Shown: in pieces, positions 53,180 to 61,052 of the stretch
Position numbering within the stretch: the stretch's first letter is position 1
Layout of the letters: each line of letters opens with the position of its first letter
NCBI GenBank assembly: GCA_033764875.1
Contig: JANRIO010000102.1
Coordinates: 1 to 64,000 of the forward strand
Reading direction: 5' to 3'
Origin: AWTP1-13 sp033764875
GTDB lineage: Bacteria; Pseudomonadota; Alphaproteobacteria; Rhizobiales; Hyphomicrobiaceae
Length of the DNA stretch: 64,000 nt
The notes under the pieces: generated by a model
What the model saw: the letters and a program-made list of their open reading frames with translations, nothing else
Told to the model about the DNA's origin: nothing
Databases searched by the model: none
Position numbers and translations under genes: made by a program

Positions 53180-54051
53180 TCTTCGACGTCAGCCACCGCA
53201 CCAGCTACAGCTACCGCTATCCCGTGCTGCAGTCCCAGCACCTCCTGCACCTGACGCCGCGCGACAGCCAGCGCCAGACCGTCCTGCGCCACAGCCTGCT
53301 GATCGAGCCGGCGCCCTCCTCCCAGTCCGAGATTCGCGACCGCTACGGCAATCTCGTCGGCATCCTCACCGTGGCCGACGCCCACTCCGAGCTGATCGTC
53401 CACTCCCGCAGCACGGTGGACGTGCGCCCGCCCGAGTTGCCCATGCTCGGCCTCTCCACGCCCTGGGAGCTCGTCGCCTCCCGCGCCGTCACCGGCGACG
53501 AGGGCCTCGACCTGTCGGTACTGGAGTTCATCTCCGCCTCGCGCCACACCCGGCCGATCCGCGATGCGCTCGACTACGTGACGCCCTCGTTCCCGGCCGG
53601 TCGCCCGATCCTCGAGGCCGCCTTCGAGCTCACCACCCGCATGTTCCGCGACTTCACCTTCGACCCGGCCGCAACCGACGTCTCGACCCCGGTGGCCCAC
53701 GTGCTCAAGCATCGCCGCGGCGTGTGCCAGGACTTTGCCCATGTCGCCATCACCTGCCTGCGCACGTTGAAGCTGCCGGTGCGCTACGTCAGCGGCTACC
53801 TGCTCACGCGTCCCCCGCCGGGACAGCCCAAGCTTCAGGGCGCCGACGCGTCCCACGCCTGGATCTCGGTTTGGACGCCCGAGGTCGGCTGGGTCGATTT
53901 CGACCCAACCAACGGCGTCATCCCCTCGAGCGAGCACATCACGGTGGCCTTCGGCCGCGACTATGACGACGTCAGCCCGATCAGTGGCGTGCTGTTCGGC
54001 GGCATGGATCAAAGAATGTCCGTAGCTGTTGATGTTACCCCTGTTGGGTGA
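53176..54051 (+). CDS. Transglutaminase-family protein with N-terminal Bact_transglu_N domain
   Basis: The 291-residue protein starts within the stop of the preceding gene (ATGA). A beta-rich N-terminal domain (MIFDVSHRTSYSYRYPV) precedes the papain-like core. The catalytic triad is Cys184 (RRGVCQDFAHVA), His227 (SHAWISVWTPE) and Asp241 (GWVDFDPTNG). It has no signal peptide, so it acts in the cytoplasm. With the ATP-grasp/alpha-E protein it forms a predicted peptide-bond-making and -breaking pair. Confidence 0.92.
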   Translation: MIFDVSHRTSYSYRYPVLQSQHLLHLTPRDSQRQTVLRHSLLIEPAPSSQSEIRDRYGNLVGILTVADAHSELIVHSRSTVDVRPPELPMLGLSTPWELVASRAVTGDEGLDLSVLEFISASRHTRPIRDALDYVTPSFPAGRPILEAAFELTTRMFRDFTFDPAATDVSTPVAHVLKHRRGVCQDFAHVAITCLRTLKLPVRYVSGYLLTRPPPGQPKLQGADASHAWISVWTPEVGWVDFDPTNGVIPSSEHITVAFGRDYDDVSPISGVLFGGMDQRMSVAVDVTPVG

Positions 54052-54219
54052 CAGCTTTCTCGGCTATGGATGCTGGTAATCAAGAACAAAAAGAAGTCGC
54101 TTGCACCACGCTTTGCTGCGTGGCAACGAGCGGTTCGGGCAGGAAGCGCGGATTGCAGGCAATGCCTCCGCAATGGGAACGCCGCTCCCGCCAGGGAGCG
54201 CGAGGGCTGAAGTAGCAAG

Positions 54220-54975
54220 ATGTCGGTTGATTACGTACTCGAGACCGCGGGACTGACGAAGGAATTCCGGGGCTTCACCGCCGTCAAGAACGTCGACTTG
54301 AAGGTGAGGCGCGGCACCATCCACGCCCTGATTGGCCCCAACGGCGCCGGCAAGACCACCTGCTTTAATCTGATCACCAAGTTTCTCCAGCCGACCGCCG
54401 GCCACATCCGCTACGAGGGCCGCGACATCACCCGGGACAAGCCGCACAAGGTGGCCCGCCTCGGCCTCGTCCGCTCCTTCCAGATCTCGGCCGTCTTCCC
54501 GCATCTCACGGTTCTGGAGAACGTGCGCGTCGCCCTGCAGCGCACGCTCGGCACCTCCTACCATTTCTGGCGGGCCGAGAGCTCTGTCGAGGTGTTGAAC
54601 GAGCGCGCCATGCAGCTCCTATCGGACGTCGGAGTCCAGGCCTACGCCGGCGTCCCCGCGGTCGAGCTGCCCTACGGCCGCAAGCGCGCCCTCGAGATTG
54701 CCACCACCCTCGCGCTCGACCCCGCCATGCTCTTGCTCGACGAGCCCATGGCCGGCATGGGTGCTGAGGACATCGCCCGCACCTCCGCCCTGATCAAGCG
54801 CGTCGCCAAGGACCGCACCGTTCTCATGGTGGAGCACAACCTCTCGGTCGTCGCCAACCTCTCGGACCGCATCACCGTGCTCGCGCGCGGCGAGGTTCTG
54901 GCCGAGGGCACCTACGCCGAGGTCTCCGGCAATCCGCAGGTCGTGGAGGCCTACATGGGGACTGGCCATGAGTGA
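54220..54975 (+). CDS. livG: Branched-chain amino acid-type ABC transporter ATP-binding protein
   Basis: The 251-residue ATPase has Walker A GPNGAGKT at residues 39-46, a signature region reading LPYGRKRALEIA, and Walker B LLLLDEPMAGM. It has the LivG-type segment FQISAVFPHLTVLENV. The signature deviates from the usual LSYGxQR (P in place of S). It overlaps livF by eight bases and opens the five-gene importer operon. The ligand class is polar amino acids or short-chain amides and cannot be refined here. Confidence 0.92.
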   Translation: MSVDYVLETAGLTKEFRGFTAVKNVDLKVRRGTIHALIGPNGAGKTTCFNLITKFLQPTAGHIRYEGRDITRDKPHKVARLGLVRSFQISAVFPHLTVLENVRVALQRTLGTSYHFWRAESSVEVLNERAMQLLSDVGVQAYAGVPAVELPYGRKRALEIATTLALDPAMLLLDEPMAGMGAEDIARTSALIKRVAKDRTVLMVEHNLSVVANLSDRITVLARGEVLAEGTYAEVSGNPQVVEAYMGTGHE

Positions 54976-55675
54976 GCCGCTGCTCAGCGTCCGCGACGTC
55001 CATGCCTGGTATGGCGAGAGCCATATTCTGCACGGCATGTCCTTCGACGTGCGCGAGGGCGAGGTCGTGACGCTGCTTGGCCGCAACGGCGCCGGCAAGA
55101 CCACCACCATGCGCGCGATCATGGGCATGGTCGGCACCCGCAGGGGCTCGATCAAGCATCAGGGCCACGAGCTCATCAAGCTCAAGTCCAATCAGATTGC
55201 CCGCGAGGGCATTGCCTATTGCCCGGAGGAGCGCGGCATCTTCGCGAGCCTCAACGTGTGGGAGAACCTCACCCTGCCGCCACGCGTCAAGAAGGACGGC
55301 GGGCTCTCCATCGAGCGCATCTACGATCTCTTCCCCAATCTGAAGGAGCGCTCCTCCAGCCAGGGCACCAAGCTGTCGGGCGGCGAGCAGCAGATGCTCG
55401 CCATCGCCCGCATCCTGCGCACGGGCGCCCGTCTTCTGCTGCTCGACGAGCCGACGGAGGGTCTGGCGCCCGTCATCGTGCAGCAGATCGGCTCGACCAT
55501 CCGCGCCTTGCGCGAGCAGGGCTTCACCATCCTGCTCGTCGAGCAGAATTTCCGTTTCGCGGCCACCGTCGCCGACCGCCACTACGTGGTCGAGCACGGG
55601 CAGGTGATCGACATGATCCCCAACGCGGCCCTCGAGGCCAACCGCGAGAAGCTGAAGACTTATCTCGGCGTTTGA
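54968..55675 (+). CDS. livF: Branched-chain amino acid-type ABC transporter ATP-binding protein
   Basis: The 235-residue ATPase has Walker A GRNGAGKT at 38-45, signature LSGGEQQMLAIARIL and Walker B LLLLDEPTEGL. It also has the LivF-type CPEERGIFASLNVWENL. The ATG lies inside the end of livG. It forms the ATPase heterodimer under LivHM. Confidence 0.93.
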   Translation: MSEPLLSVRDVHAWYGESHILHGMSFDVREGEVVTLLGRNGAGKTTTMRAIMGMVGTRRGSIKHQGHELIKLKSNQIAREGIAYCPEERGIFASLNVWENLTLPPRVKKDGGLSIERIYDLFPNLKERSSSQGTKLSGGEQQMLAIARILRTGARLLLLDEPTEGLAPVIVQQIGSTIRALREQGFTILLVEQNFRFAATVADRHYVVEHGQVIDMIPNAALEANREKLKTYLGV

Positions 55676-55702
55676 ACCAGATTCCCTAGAGAGGAGACGA
55701 AC

Positions 55703-56920
55703 ATGCGTCCAATCCTTAGACACGCAACGGCTGCGGCGGCGCTTCTCGCGAGCGCGGGCATGGCCCAGGCCCAGTACTCCGATGGCACCATCAAGATCGG
55801 CGTCATGAACGACCAGTCCGGCCTCTACGCCGACCTGACCGGCCAGGGCTCGGTCTGGGCCGCGCGCAAGGCCGTCGAGGACTTCTGCAAGACCACCAAG
55901 TGCCACGACAAGATCGAGGTCGTGTTCGCCGACCACCAGAACAAGCCGGACATCGGCTCCAACGTGGTTCGGCAATGGTACGACGTGGACAAGGTCGACG
56001 TCGTCGTCGACGTGCCGACGTCCTCGGTCGCGCTCGCCGTCAACAACATCACCAAGGAGAAGAACAAGGTCTTCCTGGTGTCCGGCGCGGCGACCTCCGA
56101 CCTCACCGGCAAGGCCTGCACGCCCAACACCGTGCATTGGACCTACGACACCTGGGCGCTGGCCAACGGCACCGGCAACGCCATCGTCAAGACGGGCGGG
56201 GACAGCTGGTTCTTCCTGACCGCGGACTACGCCTTCGGCCATGCGCTCGAGCGCGACACGGCGGCAGTGGTCGAGAAGAACGGCGGCAAGGTGGTCGGCA
56301 AGGTCCGCCATCCCTTCCCCGGCCAGGACTTCTCGTCCTTCCTGCTGCAGGCTCAATCCTCCAAGGCCAAGATCATCGGCCTCGCCAACGCCGGCGGCGA
56401 CACCACCAATGCCATCAAGCAGGCGGCAGAGTTCGGCATCGTCCAGGGCGGCCAGAACCTCGCCGGCCTGCTCGTCTTCATCACCGACGTGCACGCGCTC
56501 GGCCTGAAGACCGCGCAGGGCCTGATCTTCACCGAGGCCTGGTACTGGGATCAGAACGACGCCAACCGCGCCTTCGCCAAGGAGTTCGGCGCCGCCAACA
56601 AGGGCAACATGCCGACCATGGTGCAGGCCGGCGTCTACTCGGCCGTGGTCCACTACCTCAAGGCCGTGCACGACCTGAAGTCCGATGCCGACGGCGCAGC
56701 CGTCGTCGCCAAGATGAAGTCCACGCCGACCGACGACAAGCTGTTCGGCAAGGGCACCATTCGCCAGGACGGCCGCAAGGTCCACGACATGTACCTCTTC
56801 GAGGTCAAGAAGCCCGCGGAGAGCAAGGCACCGTGGGACTACTACAAGCAGCGCGCCGTGATCCCGGCCGCCGAGGCCTTCCGCCCCGAGAAGGACGGCG
56901 GCTGCCCGCTCGTGAAGTAA
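55703..56920 (+). CDS. livJ: ABC transporter substrate-binding protein (Peripla_BP_6)
   Basis: The 405-residue periplasmic protein has a signal peptide (MRPILRHATAAAALLASAGMAQAQ read in two parts) followed by IKIGVMNDQSGLYADLTGQG. Conserved Cys pairs (FCKTTKCHD, LTGKACTP) and QDFSSFLLQAQSSKAK are visible. GAGGAGA precedes the ATG. It captures the ligand for the Liv-type importer. Confidence 0.9.
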   Translation: MRPILRHATAAAALLASAGMAQAQYSDGTIKIGVMNDQSGLYADLTGQGSVWAARKAVEDFCKTTKCHDKIEVVFADHQNKPDIGSNVVRQWYDVDKVDVVVDVPTSSVALAVNNITKEKNKVFLVSGAATSDLTGKACTPNTVHWTYDTWALANGTGNAIVKTGGDSWFFLTADYAFGHALERDTAAVVEKNGGKVVGKVRHPFPGQDFSSFLLQAQSSKAKIIGLANAGGDTTNAIKQAAEFGIVQGGQNLAGLLVFITDVHALGLKTAQGLIFTEAWYWDQNDANRAFAKEFGAANKGNMPTMVQAGVYSAVVHYLKAVHDLKSDADGAAVVAKMKSTPTDDKLFGKGTIRQDGRKVHDMYLFEVKKPAESKAPWDYYKQRAVIPAAEAFRPEKDGGCPLVK

Positions 56921-57013
56921 GCGCGGCTTGGCAATAGGGGGCGGGGCCGTTCGCGGCCCTCCCCTGAAGGTCGATGCCCTCGTACTTTGGCACCGACAGA
57001 AGATACCGATGTC

Positions 57014-57036
57014 ATCCTCGGGCTTTTCCCGAGGAT
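57014..57036. repeat. Palindromic repeat unit (REP-like)
   Basis: ATCCTCGGG-CTTTT-CCCGAGGAT is a perfect 9-base inverted repeat in the livJ-livH gap. A related palindrome lies ~40 bases downstream. Both have the style of REP/intergenic palindromes common in Rhizobiales. Confidence 0.65.
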
Positions 57037-57075
57037 CCAGCCTCCAGCAGGCGCCAGAGCAAGCTGGCGGAGGGA

Positions 57076-57096
57076 TGGTCGGGACAAGCCCGACCA
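57076..57096. repeat. Palindromic repeat unit (REP-like)
   Basis: TGGTCGGG-ACAAG-CCCGACCA is a perfect 8-base inverted repeat. It is the second unit of the pair in the 271-base gap between livJ and livH. It may stabilise the livJ transcript or attenuate livHM. Confidence 0.65.
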
Positions 57097-57191
57097 CGAC
57101 AAGCGGGTAGCAACCGTTGGCGTGAGAACACCAGTGGCCCGGGCCCTCGGGGGCGACGTGTCGAGGTACGGCAGACAGGATCAGTGAGGCA

Positions 57192-58076
57192 ATGATTTTC
57201 GAGCTTCTGGGTGTTCCCCCGCAAGCACTGTTCGGCCAGCTGCTCCTGGGCCTCATCAACGGCGCGTTCTACGCGCTGCTGTCGCTTGGCCTCGCCGTCA
57301 TCTTCGGCCTCATGAACGTCATCAACTTCACCCACGGCGCCCAGTACATGATGGGCGCCTTCGCCTCCTGGATGCTGCTGCAGTACGCCGGCATTCCCTA
57401 CTGGGGCGCCCTGGTCCTGGCACCCATCATCATCGGCGCCACGGGTATCATCATCGAGCGGCTGATGATCTCGCGGCTCTACCATCTCGACCATCTCTAC
57501 GGCCTGCTGCTCACCTTCGGCCTGGCCCTCATCATCGAAGGCCTGTTCCGCCAGCAGTACGGCTCCTCGGGCCTGCCCTACGCCAATCCGATTCCCGGCG
57601 GCACCAACCTCGGGTTCATGTTCCTGCCCTGGTACCGCGGCTGGGTGGTGGTGTTCTCGCTCGCCGTCTGCCTGTCCACCTGGTTCATGATCGAGAAGAC
57701 CAAGCTCGGCTCCTACCTGCGCGCTGCGACCGAGCGGCCCGACCTTGTGCAGGCCTTCGGCGTCAACGTGCCGCGCATGATCACGCTCACCTACGGCTTC
57801 GGCGTCGGCCTCGCGGCGCTCGCCGGCGTGCTCGCCGCGCCCATCTACTCCGTCAACCCGATCATGGGCGCCAACTTGATCATCGTGGTCTTCGCCGTCG
57901 TTGTGATCGGCGGCATGGGCTCCATCATGGGCGCGATCCTCACCGGCTTCGCGCTCGGCATCATCGAGGGCCTGACCAAGGTCTTCTACCCGGAGGCGTC
58001 AAACACTGTGATCTTCGTGATCATGGCCATCGTGCTCCTGATCCGCCCGCAGGGCCTGTTCGGCACCCCCAAGTAG
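57192..58076 (+). CDS. livH: Branched-chain amino acid-type ABC transporter permease
   Basis: The 294-residue inner-membrane protein has about eight helices. It carries the LivH motifs NGAFYALLSLGLAVIFGLMNVINFTHG (two halves), FGVNVPRMITLTYGFGVGLAALAG and VIGGMGSIMGAILTGFALG. It pairs with LivM to form the channel. Confidence 0.93.
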   Translation: MIFELLGVPPQALFGQLLLGLINGAFYALLSLGLAVIFGLMNVINFTHGAQYMMGAFASWMLLQYAGIPYWGALVLAPIIIGATGIIIERLMISRLYHLDHLYGLLLTFGLALIIEGLFRQQYGSSGLPYANPIPGGTNLGFMFLPWYRGWVVVFSLAVCLSTWFMIEKTKLGSYLRAATERPDLVQAFGVNVPRMITLTYGFGVGLAALAGVLAAPIYSVNPIMGANLIIVVFAVVVIGGMGSIMGAILTGFALGIIEGLTKVFYPEASNTVIFVIMAIVLLIRPQGLFGTPK

Positions 58077-58088
58077 GAGAGCGCCAAG

Positions 58089-59069
58089 ATGTCCGGATCC
58101 AAGAGCAGGGATATGCTGGTCTTCGCGGTGCTGATGGCGATCGGCCTCGTCGCGCCGTTCCTCGTCTACCCCGTGTTCCTGATGAAGGTGCTGTGCTTTG
58201 CGCTGTTCGCGCTGGCCTTCAACCTGCTCGTCGGCTACGTCGGCCTGCTCTCCTTCGGCCACGCCATGTTCTTCGGCTTTGCCGCCTACATCTCCGGCCA
58301 CACGGTCAAGGTGCTGGGCTGGACCCCCGAGCTCGGCATTCTGGCCGGCACCGCCTGCGCGGCGCTCATGGGTCTTGCCACCGGCCTTCTCGCCATCCGC
58401 CGCCAGGGCATCTACTTCGCCATGGTGACGCTCGCTCTGTCTCAGATGGTGTTCTTCTACTGCGTGCAGGCCAAGTTCACCGGCGGCGAGGACGGCATCC
58501 AGGCGATCCCGCGGCGCCCGCTGCTCGGCCTCATCGACACCACCAGCGACGTCACCTTCTACTATTTCGTCCTCGCCGTGTTCGCGGCCGGCTTCCTGAT
58601 CATCTACCGCACCATCCACTCGCCCTTCGGCCAGGTCATGAAGGCCATCCGCGAGAACGAGGCGCGCGCCATCTCGCTGGGCTACGCGGTGGACGCCTTC
58701 AAGCTGATCGCGTTCGTTCTGTCGGCCTCGCTCGCGGGCCTTGCCGGCGCCATGAAGTCGCTCGTCTTCCAGCTCGCGTCCCTGACGGATGTCACCTGGC
58801 AGATGTCGGGCGAGGTGGTCCTCATGACCCTCGTCGGCGGCATGGGCACCGTGTTCGGGCCGATCCTCGGCGCCGGCATCATCATCGCCATGCAGAACTA
58901 CCTGGCGAGCTTCGGCGAGTGGGTGCTGGTCATCCAGGGCGTGATCTTCGTGATCACGGTGCTGCTGTTCCGCCGCGGCATCGTCGGTGAGCTGATCGCC
59001 TACTTCAACCGCTTCAATCCGCCGGCCCACGCCGCGCCGGTCGGCGCCGAGGCCAAGCCGGCCGAGTAG
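58089..59069 (+). CDS. livM: Branched-chain amino acid-type ABC transporter permease
   Basis: The 326-residue permease has helices along its length and the LivM motifs NLLVGYVGLLSFGHAMFFGF, the cytoplasmic MKAIRENEARAISLGY, and a late TLVGGMGTVFGPILGAG. It starts 12 bases after livH and ends the operon. A small opposite-strand gene ends three bases beyond. Confidence 0.94.
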   Translation: MSGSKSRDMLVFAVLMAIGLVAPFLVYPVFLMKVLCFALFALAFNLLVGYVGLLSFGHAMFFGFAAYISGHTVKVLGWTPELGILAGTACAALMGLATGLLAIRRQGIYFAMVTLALSQMVFFYCVQAKFTGGEDGIQAIPRRPLLGLIDTTSDVTFYYFVLAVFAAGFLIIYRTIHSPFGQVMKAIRENEARAISLGYAVDAFKLIAFVLSASLAGLAGAMKSLVFQLASLTDVTWQMSGEVVLMTLVGGMGTVFGPILGAGIIIAMQNYLASFGEWVLVIQGVIFVITVLLFRRGIVGELIAYFNRFNPPAHAAPVGAEAKPAE

Positions 59070-59072
59070 CCC

Positions 59073-59300
59073 TCAGGCCGTGCGCCGGGCCTTGTCGCCC
59101 CACCGGTGCGCGTAGTCGTAGATGCCCACGACCGCCGCCGGCGATCCGTCGAGCGAGGTCGCGATCGCCGCCCCCGTCGCCACGGCCCGCGCCTTCGCCT
59201 GGCCGACCGGATCCTGGTCCGGGGCGAGCTGCATATCGGCCTGCGCCTCCAGCCTGCGGCGGCGCCGCTCCTCGATCCGGTGTATGAGGTCGCCAAACAT
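59073..59300 (-). CDS. Small hypothetical protein (75 aa)
   Basis: The 75-residue frame begins MFGDLIHRIEERRRRRLEAQ after an AAAGGA ribosome-binding site. It has an Arg-rich N-terminal helix, an Ala-rich middle and the segment VVGIYDYAHRWGDKARR near the end. No domain is recognised. Its position filling a gap between two plus-strand genes and its RBS suggest a real gene. Confidence 0.55.
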   Translation of the reverse strand: MFGDLIHRIEERRRRRLEAQADMQLAPDQDPVGQAKARAVATGAAIATSLDGSPAAVVGIYDYAHRWGDKARRTA

Positions 59301-59498
59301 GATGCTGTCCTTTCCGTCGCCCCTGCTGATAGAGGCCTTCCGTTCGCCGCCTCATATCGAGCCTCGGGCCGTGGCCAGCAATGTCGGGGGCGCTCACTTT
59401 GCAACACGAGCACGTGAGATTTGCCGGCAGAACCCGCTGGCGGCCCCCCGCGCGAGCCACTAAGAATCGGGGCGCAGGCGCACAAGAGGGCGAACGGC

Positions 59499-60917
59499 AT
59501 GGCTGAAATCCTGGAAAGCACGGGTCCGCGGGTCGACAAGGCCGCCCTCGATACGGCCGTCGGCATCCTCCGCCAGCGCTTCGGCGAGCGCCTGCAGACC
59601 GGCCAGGCCATCCGCGAGCAGCACGGCAACACGCTCACCTGGCTGCCGAACCAGCCGCCCGACGCAGTCCTCTTCGTCGAAACCCAGGATGACGTGCGTC
59701 AGATTGTCGAGGTCGCGCGCACCCACCGCGTACCCATCATCCCGTTTGGGGCCGGCACCTCGCTCGAGGGCCACGTCAACGCCCCCCGCGGCGGCCTGTC
59801 CCTCGACTTCTCGCGCATGAACCGCGTGCTCGCCGTCAACGAGCGCGATCTCGACTGCGTCGTCGAGCCGGGCGTCTCCCGCAAGCAGCTCAACGAATAC
59901 CTGCGCGACATGGGCCTGTTCTTTCCCGTCGACCCCGGTGCCGAGGAGGCGACGATCGGCGGCATGGCGGCCACCCGCGCCTCCGGCACCAATGCCACGC
60001 GCTACGGCACCATGCGCGAGAACGTGTTGAACCTCACCGCCGTCATGGCCGACGGCAGCGTGGTCAAGACGGCCCAGCGCGCCCGCAAGTCGGCGGCCGG
60101 CTACGACCTGACCAAGCTCATCGTCGGCTCCGAGGGCACCCTCGGCATCATCACCGAGCTGACCGTGCGGCTCTACGGCATCCCCGAGAGGATCCTGTCC
60201 GCCGTCTGCACGTTTGCCACGCTCGAGGGAGCCTGCAACACCGTGATCCAGTCCTTGCAGCTGGGCCTCGGCGTCGCGCGCATGGAGATCGTCGACCCCA
60301 TGACCATCATGGCCGTCAACGTGCATTCCAAGCTGAGCCTGGAGGAGAAGCCGACGCTGTTCCTGGAGTTCCACGGCACCGAGGCCGGCGCCCGCGACCA
60401 GGTCGAGCACTTCAAGGCCATTGCCGACAGCGAGGGCGCACTGCGCTTCGATTGGGCCGAGAGCGAGGAGGAGCGCCGCCGGCTGTGGAAGGCCCGCCAC
60501 GACGCCTACTGGGCCATGAAGACCATGTGGCCCGGCAAGGACGTGCTCGCGACCGACGTCTGCGTACCCATCTCCCATCTCGCCCAGTGCGTGCTCGAGA
60601 CCGAGGAGGACGTGAAGCGCCTGGGTCTCATCGCCCCCATCGTCGGCCACGCGGGCGACGGCAACTTCCACACCCAGCCCGTGTTCGATCGCACCAATCC
60701 GGAGGAGGTCGGCCGCGTGAAGACGTTCCTGCAGCGCCTGTCCGAGCGCGCCATCCGCATGGAGGGCACCTGCACCGGCGAGCATGGCGTCGGCCAGGGC
60801 AAGATGAAATACCTCGAGGCCGAGCTCGGCGAGGGCCTTGCCATCATGCGCGCCATCAAGGCGGCGCTCGATCCCCTGAACATCCTCAACCCCGGCAAGA
60901 TCATCCCTGCCGCCTGA
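59499..60917 (+). CDS. FAD-binding oxidoreductase, D-lactate dehydrogenase (cytochrome)/GlcD-like
   Basis: The 472-residue protein has the PCMH-type FAD domain (VPIIPFGAGTSLEGHV, motif at 81-92) and GGMAATRASGTNATRYG. The GlcD/D-LDH C-terminal domain carries VGHAGDGNFH and GTCTGEHGVGQGKMKY. It oxidises a D-2-hydroxyacid, passing electrons to cytochrome c or quinone. It stands alone without glcE or glcF, which favours D-lactate dehydrogenase over glycolate oxidase. Confidence 0.9.
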   Translation: MAEILESTGPRVDKAALDTAVGILRQRFGERLQTGQAIREQHGNTLTWLPNQPPDAVLFVETQDDVRQIVEVARTHRVPIIPFGAGTSLEGHVNAPRGGLSLDFSRMNRVLAVNERDLDCVVEPGVSRKQLNEYLRDMGLFFPVDPGAEEATIGGMAATRASGTNATRYGTMRENVLNLTAVMADGSVVKTAQRARKSAAGYDLTKLIVGSEGTLGIITELTVRLYGIPERILSAVCTFATLEGACNTVIQSLQLGLGVARMEIVDPMTIMAVNVHSKLSLEEKPTLFLEFHGTEAGARDQVEHFKAIADSEGALRFDWAESEEERRRLWKARHDAYWAMKTMWPGKDVLATDVCVPISHLAQCVLETEEDVKRLGLIAPIVGHAGDGNFHTQPVFDRTNPEEVGRVKTFLQRLSERAIRMEGTCTGEHGVGQGKMKYLEAELGEGLAIMRAIKAALDPLNILNPGKIIPAA

Positions 60918-61052
60918 TCGAGGCGGGCCGCCAACCGTGCCCGTCGAGTTGCAGGCGCATCGTTCAGCCTTCCTTTAGTCCTTCCTGGCAATCTCGCGAA
61001 CCGGGCGCGTCGGCAGTCGCTGCGCGCGAGGCTTCCTGTTTTGCGTTGAGCC

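Noticed and set aside
54033..54051. Stem GTTACCC/GGGTGAC at the end of the transglutaminase gene as a terminator
   Set aside because: It contains a wobble pair, overlaps the stop codon and has no T-run; too weak to call.
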